From assembly GCA_021234155.1 (NCBI GenBank), contig JAJEKV010000034.1, positions 6,738,028-6,802,027 of the forward strand: a DNA stretch of 64,000 nt. The letters are read 5' to 3'. Position 1 is the first letter of the stretch. Every line of letters starts with the position of its first letter. Source of the stretch: Isoetes taiwanensis (lineage: Eukaryota > Streptophyta > Lycopodiopsida > Isoetales > Isoetaceae). A program made the position numbers and the translations under genes. Positions 55,158 through 64,000 of this stretch are shown piece by piece. Under the pieces are notes generated by a model. The model saw only the letters and a list, made by a program, of their open reading frames with translations, was not told the DNA's origin and made no database searches.

Positions 55158-55335
55158 AGGTCATGATTATAACATAAAGGACTTGGGGTAAATAAATAAG
55201 GTGTATCATGAAAATGAAGCAACATTATGCAAATGAAGCAACTAATATATTGGGTATATTGTATACATGGATTTGTGTCATTTAATACAGGCAATGTTAA
55301 TGTCATACTTTCATCTAATATGTCAATTTTGTAAT
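55158..55335 (+). repeat. ~190-bp direct repeat, copy 2
   Basis: This copy matches 51965-52158 from AAAAAGGTCATGATTATAAC to TGTCAATTTTGT. The copies lie 3.2 kb apart and enclose the hypothetical minus-strand ORFs. Confidence 0.75.
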
Positions 55336-55420
55336 AAGAGTACTCGTGTTAGAATACTGTTGTCTAGAACTCTAGATTGATGCTAACTAGAACTCGAACT
55401 AGACTACAAGTTTGGCATCA

Positions 55421-55466
55421 TTCCTCGGCTCGGCCTCGGCCTTCGGCCACCTCGCCTCGATTTGGA
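55421..55466. repeat. GC-rich palindromic satellite unit (isolated, left of a LINE)
   Basis: TTCCTCGGCTCGGCCTCGGC then CTTCGGCCACCTCGCCTCG is the same motif found four more times at 56242-56870. It is separated from them by the LINE fragment, which must have inserted within or beside the array. Confidence 0.8.
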
Positions 55467-55489
55467 CGTGCATGTGTGTTTTCCACCAG

Positions 55490-56229
55490 TGTGTTCACGA
55501 GCATAGTTTGTGAACTCTATGTATAGGCTGCTTGTCAATGGTGATATCCTTCCGCCATCCACTAAGTGGTCCCTTCAGCTCTTACCTCCTAGTTGGAGAC
55601 GTATGTGGACTTGGGCTTGGGATAAACTACTCCATCCTAAGGTGGCTGTGCTTTGGTGGCAGATTCTTCATAGATGCCCTTGGGTGAATGTGCTTGTCCA
55701 CAGATTTGATCCTCAAGTGTCAGCACTCTGTCCACTGTGCAAGCAAAGGGATGAGAGCATTGAGCATTGTTTCTTTTTATGTGATCATCTCCAGCCTGTT
55801 TGGTCTTGGCTACTTTCCCTTTTTCATGTCTTGGTCTTGGCCCGGACAAGTTAGCAAGACTGCTTCTGGCTATTTATCCGGATACTTGGAATAAGTGCCG
55901 AGTCAAACATTTCATTTGGCATCAGGATGGTTGTTGTGGTCTATCTGGAAGCGCAGAAGGTTATCTTTCAGGATTTGGATATTCCTCCTGCAGTAGTCCT
56001 CCAGGACGCACAAATTAAAATTGCTAAGGCCTACCATTGTTCTTCGCTTGCTTCTGCCAAGCGACAGTTGATATTTGAGTTTTATTTGAGTGTGTTGTCT
56101 TATGCATAGGCTGGTGGTGGTTCTATTCAGTGGATCATGATTATCCTCTGAAATTTTATTCCCGCCTCTGCATTTGTATCTGGCTTTTGGCTTGGTGTTT
56201 CAATAAAGTTTGTCGTTCTTCAAAAAAAA
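55490..56229 (+). pseudogene. 5'-truncated L1-type LINE (zf-RVT domain, 3' UTR, A tail)
   Basis: The frame 55510-55854 encodes the zf-RVT zinc-binding domain at the end of plant L1 ORF2: WAWDKLLHPKVAVLWWQILH, RFDPQVSALCPLCKQRDESI and EHCFFLCDHLQPVWSW. A frameshift near 55830 is followed by a continuation (VVYLEAQKVIFQDLDIPPAV, KAYHCSSLASAKRQLIFEFY). A stop, a short UTR with TTTCAATAAAG and an eight-A tail (56222-56229) follow. Endonuclease and RT are missing through 5' truncation. It is another LINE subfamily than the one at 11060, since the tail sequences differ. Confidence 0.85.
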
Positions 56230-56241
56230 TCTTTGATATTA

Positions 56242-57220
56242 TTCCTCGGCTCGGTCTGGCCTTCAGCCGAGGCCTCGCCTCGGTTCTGGACACTTATTAC
56301 CAATATCTACTACCAATTGCAAAGTATTACCCATTGGGAGCTTACTCACACCTACTACCAATTCTAAAGCATCACCCATTGGGAGCTTACTGACACCTAC
56401 TATCATTTTTATAGTCTTATCCATTAGAAGCTGACCCACACCTACAGTACTCAACATTCAGTTGTCAATCTATGAAAAGCTTACTGCCACTTACTGCCAA
56501 TTCCAAAGTATCACCCATGAAGAGCTGACTCACCCACTATCAACATCTATCAATTCCAAAGTATCATCCATTAGGAGCTTACTCACACTTATTGCCAATT
56601 CCAAAGTTGCACCCATTAGAAGATGACTTATATTTTCTTTTGCACCATTCCTCAGCTCGGCCTCGGCCTTCGTCCAGGGCCTCGCCTCAGTCTAGACATC
56701 TTTAGTATCATTCCTCGGCTCGGCCTCGACCTTCGGCCGAGGCCTCGCCTCGGTCTGGATAAAAGGAGACCTACCCATGTACTCCTATAATTCCAAAGTA
56801 TCACTCATTAAGAGCTTACTCAACCTCGGCTCCGTCTCAGCCTTGGGTCGAGGCCTAGCCTCGGTCGTACACACCTACTATCAACACCTACTACCAATTG
56901 CAAAGTATTACCCATTGGGAGCTTACTCACACTCACTACCAATTCCAAAGTATCACCCATTGGGAGCTGACTCACACCTACTGTACTCAACGTTCACCTA
57001 CTATCAATTCCCAAGTCTCATCCATTGGAAGCTGACTCACACCTACTGTACTTAACGTTCATCTATCAATTGATGAAGAGCTTACTTCCACTTACTGCCA
57101 ATTCCAAAATATCACCCATGAAGAGTTGACTCACATCTACTACCAATTTGAAAGTATCACACATGAGGAGCTGACTCATACCTACTACAATTTCAAAGTA
57201 TCACTCATGTAGAGCTTATA
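56242..57220. repeat. Satellite-like region: GC-rich palindromes plus ~45-bp spacer repeats
   Basis: Four GC-rich units (56242-56291, 56648-56700, 56710-56760, 56823-56870) have the form CCTCGGCTCGGCCTCGGCCT followed by TCGGCCGAGGCCTCGCCTCGG, with a CGGCCTTCGGCCG palindrome. Between and after them are many diverged copies of ACTACCAATTCCAAAGTATC with ACCCATTGGGAGCTTACTCA. Two quite different repeat types thus interleave. No coding function is apparent. Confidence 0.85.
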
Positions 57221-57227
57221 CACACCG

Positions 57228-57692
57228 GTGACGTCCCCTACTTCATCTACGATGCTCCCGTTGTATCAGAAGGCGAAGTTCATCCCTCTGGCAGCCAAGC
57301 TGACAGAGGCCGTCCACTTGACACCAATCCCTTTGCAAGGAATCTAGGCTGCCCTGAGCTATCAGATTACTCTAATTATGCATCTTTCTGATAAAACACT
57401 CATACAATGCGCGAGAGGCCTGTTCAAAAATTTTGAAAAGGGTCCTGGTGCACTCTGTGAGGGGTTTCCCTAATGGCCAGAATTTTCAGGGTTTCTAATT
57501 TTTCCTTTCCTAATTAACATTATCTTTGCTTATTGGTCTAGGGATTGGAAGAAAAAAGACTGAAGGTCTACTGTTAGTCCTAGGTCTAGGTCCCCAAGAC
57601 TGAAGGTCTACTGTTAGTTCTATCAGGGAATTGGTCAGTGCTCGATCTTGGTCTACCAAGAACATAGCTCTGATACCACTGTGACATCTATT
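57228..57692 (-). repeat. Family 1 retroelement piece: LTR edge, leader and PBS (copies C/D)
   Basis: TGACGTCCCCTACTTCATCT at 57230 resembles the LTR edge of copy B (TGTGACGTCCCCTACTCAT). Near 57630-57692 the minus strand reads TGGTATCAGAGCT (PBS), then ATGTTCTTGGTAGACCAAGA, which matches the leader next to copy A. From that ATG an open frame of about 50 codons runs to 57510. A duplicated AAGACTGAAGGTCTACTGTTAG occurs at 57559 and 57596. Confidence 0.6.
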
Positions 57693-57910
57693 ACTTTGTC
57701 TACAGCCGACATGCAACAATTCGTGGAGGAAGTGAGAGAATATCTTCTAGCAGCGACAGTGTTGTCGCGTACTTAGTGTACAGTACTTGTACAACACGTC
57801 TTCTAAGGTACTATACCTTTTATGTACTTTAGAGTTTTTTTTGTACGTTATGTACGTTTGCCATGTGCTGTTCTGTTTTATGTACAGTACGTTACATACG
57901 GGAAAAATAT
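57693..57910 (-). repeat. LTR remnant next to the PBS
   Basis: Immediately right of the PBS, TGTGACATCTATTACTTTGT is the expected LTR edge in the family 1 orientation. The LTR runs for about 200 bases, with several GTACAGTAC / GTACGTTA motifs, before the direct repeat at 57911. Confidence 0.5.
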
Positions 57911-58055
57911 AATGCCACGGTTCTATTGCGAGAACCGACATTCCTTGGATGGGGATGCCTCATCTCGCATCTTCTATTTATTCTGCCTCTTCTCCCATTT
58001 TCATTCATCGGCGTTCTCTTGAGCTAGTTTCTCCATCTTCTCTGCCCTACCAGTT
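57911..58055 (+). repeat. ~145-bp direct repeat, copy 1 (left border)
   Basis: AATGCCACGGTTCTATTGCG to TGCCCTACCAGTT matches 62885-63038 with few differences. In this copy the hairpin at its start is shorter (GGTTCT ... GAACC). Confidence 0.9.
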
Positions 58056-61000
58056 CCTAGGGTTCTTTGTGGATGGCTGCCTGTCCCAACCAGTTTCCAT
58101 GCTCCACCTCTAGCCACAAAAGATTCAGTATTTTCTACAAGCAGCCCCACTCGCTCCATCTCTGGCCACAAGCAAATTCAGATGTTTCTACAAGCAGCAT
58201 GACCTGCTTCAAAGCACACCACGCTCCACAAGCTCGGATTTCCACAAGCTGCCCGATTTGCATCAAGCACCCCATGCTCCCAGAACGCATTTCTTACAAG
58301 GTGTGAATCTCGTTATTTACAGTATTTCTGTTATTGGTTTTGTTTTGCAGACTTCGTGCATCAGTGGTAGTTGTTCTGCTCCAGTGTACAGGAACAGAGT
58401 TTTGCTACGACTTGTCGGTAAGGTTTTTCCTTCTTTGCTTTTTCGTTTTTATTTGAAAGCGTGATATCTTTGAGTTCGTGATCACACATCCCTTTTGCGG
58501 TGACGGTTTCATGGTTTTTCAGTCCTTTCTATTCCTTCCTTTTCCCTGTAAGCATCTTCTGCTCTCTCTGATCTCCTCTTTTCTGGCCCTCTGCAACATT
58601 TTCAATATCATGCTCTGGGTTGGTTTTCCGAAATTGCTTCGCTCCTTTCTCAGGTCGCATCTTTGTTTATGTCTGGTTTGTGGATCAAGGGGACTCAATT
58701 TTCCTATACATATAACGAATTGGCAGTAGAGATCTATTCCGACCTTCTCTTGCCAGATTTTGAGCGGTTAAATCTGTTATTGCGTTGCCTTTTCTTATTC
58801 GTTTCTACCATGGATTCTCGTTGTGATCGCCTCTGCTTTTTCAATGGCGGATTTGATGTGGTTGTGGGGCGTACTCAGCCGCATCAGACCTACATCTGCT
58901 TCGCTAATCTGCAATCTTCCCCTACAATCACTCTCTCGAGTCTTTCCTTCTCTGCAATCGGCGACCGCTTCCGCCTCTGTCGCAAACACTTGGAAGCTGG
59001 ATACTAGGCTTGTTCCCCTTTTTGCTGGGGATACCGGGGTCTGCTTTCCCTTTTGTTTTTCTAGGGCCCTTGCACCTCTTTTTGCTTATATAGTTCCCAT
59101 TCAATTTTCCATTTTACTTTGGGCCCGACCCTTTGCTCTGTGCTCGCCCCATAAGCTCTGTGAGTTTTCTAGTGTGCCTTTCTCTTGTTGGTTGATGTTG
59201 TGGATATGACTAACCTTGGATTGGTGAGTATGGTTTTGTTTTCTCTCTGAATCTAGCTTTGCAGTATGGGTTAGGGGTTTAACGCTCCACCATCCTGGTT
59301 GTTTGGTTCCTGACAAGTTAGCGAGAAGTTTGACATCGTTTAGTTTTAGGGGTTCAAGGTTAAAGTGAGGATATTTCGGTGTCCCAACTGTTTTCTATAA
59401 TTTCCTTAATTTTATATTCCAGTATCCCTGATGTCTTTGGTCAGTTTGTTGGAGGTTTCTAGTTTTTTATTGCTCGTATTTTAGGGCACATGCTTTTCTC
59501 AACGGGGGGTCCAGGTATGCTTTCTCAGGAATTTCGCTCGTTCTATTTTCAACATATGTGTATACATGGTTCTTATAGTTGTTTTCTATATGCTGGTTTC
59601 GTTTAGCGTTCACCATTGTTCTTGTTGGTGTTTCGAGGACACGATCACACATGCATATTATCCTTATTTGTGCTACTATTTGTTGTCTATTAGTGTTGTG
59701 GCCCTTAGGTTGCAATTCACAACACTCACATTATGCGGTACTGAGGTCTAATATAATTGATCTTGATTTTTCTTTCAGCTAATGCCCTATATTGGCCACG
59801 GCCTAGGAGTTCTTTATGGGTTATTTATGCCTTTTGTATAAAGGTTTGTGGTTATGTTGGAGCCCAACATCAAAATTGCCTTTCTTTTATGGTCAATAGG
59901 ACTTCACTTATTCTTTCTATTATCTTTAAAGTGAGTTCCTGTTGAGATATTTTTAACTCGACGATCTGCACATGGGGGTTGTGAGTTTAGCGTCCATACA
60001 GTTGCTTCTTCTATCTGGTGCTGTTTATACGTGATCTGCTCATGTTTTCACATGCATTGGTTAAGGCAAATTCAGCCGAGCTATTCTAACCTTCTACAAT
60101 TTATGTCCGGGTAAATCTTGTCTTTCTATGTCCTTGCCATTCTCACGTGGACGGTATCGGTTTAGCATTATTTCTTCTTAATTGATCCTCCACATGTTCT
60201 AGTCTTCATTTCTAGTCATAGATGCTTATTCAGTTGTTTTCGTTCCAATTACATGTTTCTTATGATGTATCGGCATTCATTTGGCATGTAGTATTTTCAT
60301 GGTTGGATGTCTAGTTGATCACTTTGATATTTCGTCAAATTCTATCTTTGCATTCTCTTGAGGTTGTATTTTTTAGTTTGACAAGTGCTTATCGTCTGGT
60401 GTGAATATGACGTTTGACTGGAGTTCTATTCGTCTTATTCTATGTTTCAGGATTCACTATTTGTGCTCTGCATTTACACCGTTCTTGGGTTTCATGGAGC
60501 TTCATGATGGATGGTCCATTCTCTTCATTTTCTCAATGCTTGTATTTTCATTTGGGATTTCGTATGCTTGCACGATTTTTGTTTGCCTCGTAACTTCCAC
60601 TTCTTTCCTTTATCTCTATTATTATTTCTTATTTTCTTATTCTTGATATGCCATAACTTGATGGCAGTTCGTGTTGCCCACTTAACCCATTTATTATCTT
60701 TGGTCATGGTGTCCATTTTTTATTGCTCTCTGATTGTTGTGTTGTGGTAGGTTCTTAGTTTTGTCACTGAAAGGGCGTCACATATGGCTGGTTATGATCC
60801 ATTCTTAGTGATTACGTGTGTTCCTTGAATTTTGCTGGGTTAATGGTACTTTTGACTATGCTATTGATCTCATTGAAATGATTTGTCCCGATTTTTCATT
60901 TTCTTCTTTTCTTGTTCTTTGCGCTTTTTGCTTTAGTCTTGCTATTTTCTCTTGCATCGTACCTTTGCCCGCTATTATTCCATTTGTTCCCCTCTTGCTT

Positions 61001-62873
61001 ACTTCTTTCTCCTAGTCTGAGGGCACCGTGTTTCCGGGCCATATCAGCTCCTTTGTTGTCATTGCTTCGTCTATGCTGGTCCAGTTCAAGTATTTCCTTT
61101 GGTCTCTTCATTTCATTGGTTACCATTACCTCATCTTCTCTTCTAGCCACTTGCTTATGTGCTCCCTTGCTCCATGTTGTTCCACCTTAGGCGCCCCTCA
61201 GTTGTATCCATGTGCCCTCTATTTGGTTCATTTGTATCGGTCTAGCTGCTCCGTTGGTCTGCTATTTTTGTGTTTGTTCCTTCTGTCTTGGTTAACCCAT
61301 TCTTTTCATGTTCCTTCTTTGTTAATTCTTTGCACATCATTGTTCTTTCCTCTGCTTCGCTTCTATTAGGGCAATTTTTGTCCCATAATAGTTAGTTTGC
61401 TTGTTTTCTATTTTGCATTTCTGTGATGTAGTTCCTTCTTGATACAATTGGCAGATCTTTATAATAACATTGGCTTGGTCTTGTCCTATATGCAATTGTT
61501 TTCCTCGTTGTTTCCCATATCTACTATGGTGATTGAATTCGTTTCTTTTTGGTTGGGACGTTGATCAAGGTGCTAGAGATGGGCATTTGTACTTCATTAT
61601 GATATGATGTTACCTATGTTCATGGTAGGTATATTGGTTTAGCGATATGGTTGTTTGATATCCTCATGCACTTTTCTGATCTAGTCTATACTTCCTCTAT
61701 CATTTTCTCTATCCCGTTGCTTCATGTGTTCCAGTGGCGCCTATCTGTGTTTCTCTTTCGGCATGATACCGATGCGCGGTTGTTTGGCCATTTTCTCGAT
61801 CAACTTATGCCATGTTCATTTTTCCATTTCATTCCATTGGCTCTTGTCTCCCCTTTCTCCTTCTATCACAGTTACCTCAGTTGTCCCTTCAGTATCAATT
61901 CATCATTTTTTAGTTTTGACGTTGATAGACCCAGTTCTCCACTTCACTTCTTTGCTCTGACTATTCTGTTATTTCTAACTTACTCCTTTGTGGGTTTGTT
62001 GCACTCTAGTTGCTATATGCTTCTTATTAGCTCAATAGTGCCATTTAATATCATTTCTATTTTTGACCGTGTTTACATTCTTTCCTTCATAAAGTTCCTT
62101 TGGCTTGTTGTTCTGTTTAACTTTGTTGATCTTATTACTCCTTTTTGCATGGTTCCTTCTTTGGTTTCTTTGTCTTCTTGTTCTCTTCTATTTGATAGGA
62201 AGGCTAATTCGGTTTTATAATATCTTTGTTAGTGTAGTATTTAGTCATTTGAGATCTTTACATGCTGATATTACCATGTTTGTGGCTTGGTCTGCTGTTG
62301 TCCGTAAGTTCCTTTCCCCATCTCTTACTATATTGTTCCATTGTGTCCTTTGTTGATGTCCCTTTCTATCTCTCATTGCATTGTTCTATTGTGTCCTTTG
62401 TTGATGTCCCTTTCTACCTCTCATTGCATTGTTCCATTGTGTCCTTTTTACTCATCCCATTATCTGGATTCTGGCATTACTTGCTCATTCTACTTCATTG
62501 CTCCTTCGTCTCTATCTTCTCTTTATTCCCATTTTCTCTATTTTTCTTCGTTTCTTCTTCTCCTTCCATTTACTCCGGTTGCCTTGGTTGCTCCTTGCTC
62601 TCGACGAGCCATTTCCATCAATACTCTAGTACTTCTTACTCGCTCCTTCTGTCCATTTGTCTCGTTGCTCCATTATCTTGTTGCCTCTTTGCCCCTTTGA
62701 TCTCTGTTATGTCATCTGTTCCACAATTTACCACTCTGATCTTGTTTTCTAGCCATCCTATTTTCCATTTCTTCACTTCATTTGTTTCGTCTTTTTTCCT
62801 CTTGTCAGCCTAGTTTGCATTATTCTCTTAAGGTAGATTCCTCTTCTATCGGCCACTTGGTTGTGTCATAGGA
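58056..62873 (+). other. Pyrimidine-biased 4.8-kb region, no supported gene
   Basis: The + strand is strongly enriched in T and C over the whole stretch, with many CTTTGTTCT / TTCCTTTCT-like runs. Many open frames rich in Leu, Phe, Ser and Cys follow from that bias and are not considered genes. A frame with MDSRCDRLCFFNGGFDVVVG (58810-59007) is the least biased but unrecognised. Bounded by direct repeats, the region may be the noncoding interior of a large nonautonomous element. Confidence 0.5.
62329..62448 (+). repeat. 48-bp tandem repeat, about 2.5 units
   Basis: TTGTGTCCTTTGTTGATGTCC begins at 62341 and 62389, and a partial unit starts at 62437. The period of 48 is clear, and the intervening TCTCTCATTGCATTGTTC is conserved. 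Confidence 0.9.
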
Positions 62874-62935
62874 CCCATCCTAGGAATGCCACGGTTCTAT
62901 TGCGATAACAATAGAACCGACATTCCTTGGATGGG
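62874..62935. other. Long hairpin at the start of direct repeat copy 2
   Basis: The left arm (62874-62902) with CCCATCC, AGGAATG and CGGTTCTATTG pairs with the right arm (62909-62935) with CAATAGAACCG, CATTCCT and GGATGGG. Only a few mismatches or bulges and a six-base loop, CGATAA, interrupt a stem of about 27 pairs. Confidence 0.85.
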
Positions 62936-63038
62936 GACGCCTCATCTCACATCTTCTATTTATTCTGCCTCTTCTCCTATTTTCATTCATCGGCATTCTC
63001 TTGAGCTAGTTTCTCCTTCTTCTCTGCCCTACCAGTTT
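62885..63038 (+). repeat. ~145-bp direct repeat, copy 2 (right border)
   Basis: It matches 57911-58055 but has extra bases completing the inner palindrome (TAACAATAGAACC). The pair encloses the pyrimidine-biased region. Confidence 0.9.
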
Positions 63039-63239
63039 CCCTCACCCTACCTCCCTTGATTCTCTGGCAAGAGGTCAGGTCCGTTTTTTCAGTCTACATT
63101 ATCCCGTTCTATTGTTGATGTTGCTCCAGTTCTTGTTGGTCAGTTCGCCATCTTTACTTCTCGGGTCACCCTGCAGCCTCTGACATCATCCATATATTCT
63201 TTTCGATGTTCTTTGCGAGTACGTATGTGCTGATAGTTT
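63039..63239. other. Spacer
   Basis: This stretch is still pyrimidine-rich on the + strand. No gene or repeat was recognised. Confidence 0.3.
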
Positions 63240-63480
63240 TATTTTCCTCGGTGTGGCACAGTAGCCTCCAAGGCATACTTATTAGTTCATTCTTTCACAA
63301 CATGGCACTCTAGCCTCCGGGACATGCTTCTTTGTTCACTCTCTCGGCGTGGCGATGTAGCCTCCGAGGCAGCACTAATTGGATATTAGTTCCCGCGATG
63401 ATCATTCCGCGGAAAATTTTCCCGATTGGTCGGCTGTTGTTTCTTGTTCGGTGTGGCTTTGGAGCCTTCGAGCTTTATTA
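63240..63480 (+). repeat. Diverged ~50-bp tandem repeat, four units
   Basis: Units contain GTGTGGCACAGTAGCCTCCA, ATGGCACTCTAGCCTCCGGG, GTGGCGATGTAGCCTCCGAG and GTGTGGCTTTGGAGCCTTCG. The first three are about 50 bases apart, the fourth further away. CCTCCRAGGC is weakly palindromic. Confidence 0.65.
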
Positions 63481-63596
63481 GATATTTGATACTCTAATGC
63501 GCAAGGCGCCTAACTCCATGACGGGTCATTTCTTTTTTGTCAACCTTGACTTTGCAGGTTATTTATGGAGGTCTCTTGGTTGTCGGGGTGCGCGGG

Positions 63597-64000
63597 TGTG
63601 ACGCTTCCTGCTAAACATACGGCGCCCGGCCGTACACTCGGCAGGAAATCCCCCGTCCGGCTCAACAACCGCACAGGCCCTTCGTCTACCCCGCACTCTA
63701 AGGTGACCCTAGTGCGGGGAGGGGAAGGTGTCTTGCGCGCCCTTCCCCTATGGGCTCCTATAACAGCGGAAGCGATAAACACGTCAGAACTAGCATCAAC
63801 AATACAAATACTACCTCGAAGGGTAGTCCATCACATATCCACAAGTGCAAAGATGGTAATCATAAACCGTAAAACATGAGAGCTCCTACCCAGGCTCAGA
63901 CTCGTAAGGAGGATGACTGACCGGCTAGGCCTCAAGATAGAGCAGACCGAGTCATGGCAATGGCGAGGGCTGGCATAAGACAATGGCTAGGGTTGACCAC
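63597..64000 (-). repeat. Family 1 LTR, copy E (runs off the window)
   Basis: TGTGACGCTTCCTGCTAAAC starts a stretch with CATACGGCG...CGTACACTCGGCAGG, the diverged equivalent of the CATATACGGTG...CCGTATA block of copies A and B. Further on, CCTACCCAGGCTCAGACTCG matches copy A near 571. It continues beyond the window. Confidence 0.65.

Noticed and set aside
56242-57220. CRISPR-like array of spaced repeats
   Set aside because: Repeat and spacer units are irregular in length and diverged, the genome is a plant nuclear genome, and no cas genes exist.
58056-62873. Many overlapping + strand frames of up to about 190 codons rich in Leu, Phe, Ser and Cys, resembling membrane proteins
   Set aside because: The strong T/C bias of the strand removes stop codons and yields hydrophobic residues in all three frames. 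No frame keeps a motif or shows intron borders.

Overview
The window looks like a stretch of a plant nuclear genome in which nested, mostly decayed transposable elements surround very few host genes. The clearest host gene is a nine-exon vacuolar processing enzyme (legumain, peptidase family C13) on the + strand at 43679-46111. It has GT-AG introns in consistent phase and both catalytic residues. Plant-type Copia, Ty3-like LTR, L1-type LINE, Helitron, CACTA, hAT and pogo-like sequences occur together with a PPR relic. The abundance of LINEs and of a pogo/CENP-B-type transposase would fit a fern or another land plant with a large genome, but this is an inference and the species cannot be fixed from sequence alone. 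There are no prokaryotic operons, CRISPR arrays or rRNA genes.

Left part (1-11.06 kb): an LTR fragment, then the 3' half of a Copia element with its 218-bp LTR, itself hit by a 5'-truncated LINE. Next come the first copy of a 1.4-kb duplicated module with 57-bp tandem repeats and a long-armed MITE, a Helitron that keeps its helicase but has lost its Rep domain, a tandem array with tRNA-promoter-like boxes, and the end of a Ty3-like element.

Nested core (11.06-33.6 kb): an L1-type LINE on the minus strand sits in the Ty3-like LTR. Its ORF1 is split by a 17.4-kb CACTA-type element (15505-32938) with inverted CACTA ends and a TCA target duplication. Joining the two flanks continues the ORF1 reading frame, which supports the boundaries. 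The CACTA element carries other cargo: a spliced gene fragment, a PPR pseudogene, the second copy of the duplicated module, a 3.3-kb TIR transposon with perfect 23-bp ends and an ATGG duplication, tRNA-derived SINE-like heads, and an LTR with primer-binding site and start of gag.

Right part (33.6-64 kb): a SINE-like unit, another LTR copy, a second LINE fragment, an unrecognised basic ORF region, a small TATA-driven candidate gene (39433-39950), a broken pogo-like transposase, and the VPE gene. Then follow a hAT element with an 8-bp duplication, a foldback element, two LINE tails, a satellite-like region with GC-rich palindromes, more LTR pieces, and a 5-kb strongly pyrimidine-biased region bounded by direct repeats, one of which carries a long hairpin. 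The best candidate for something undescribed is the 3.3-kb TIR transposon at 22545-25875. It encodes a DFAE-motif protein and seems to carry a captured exon.
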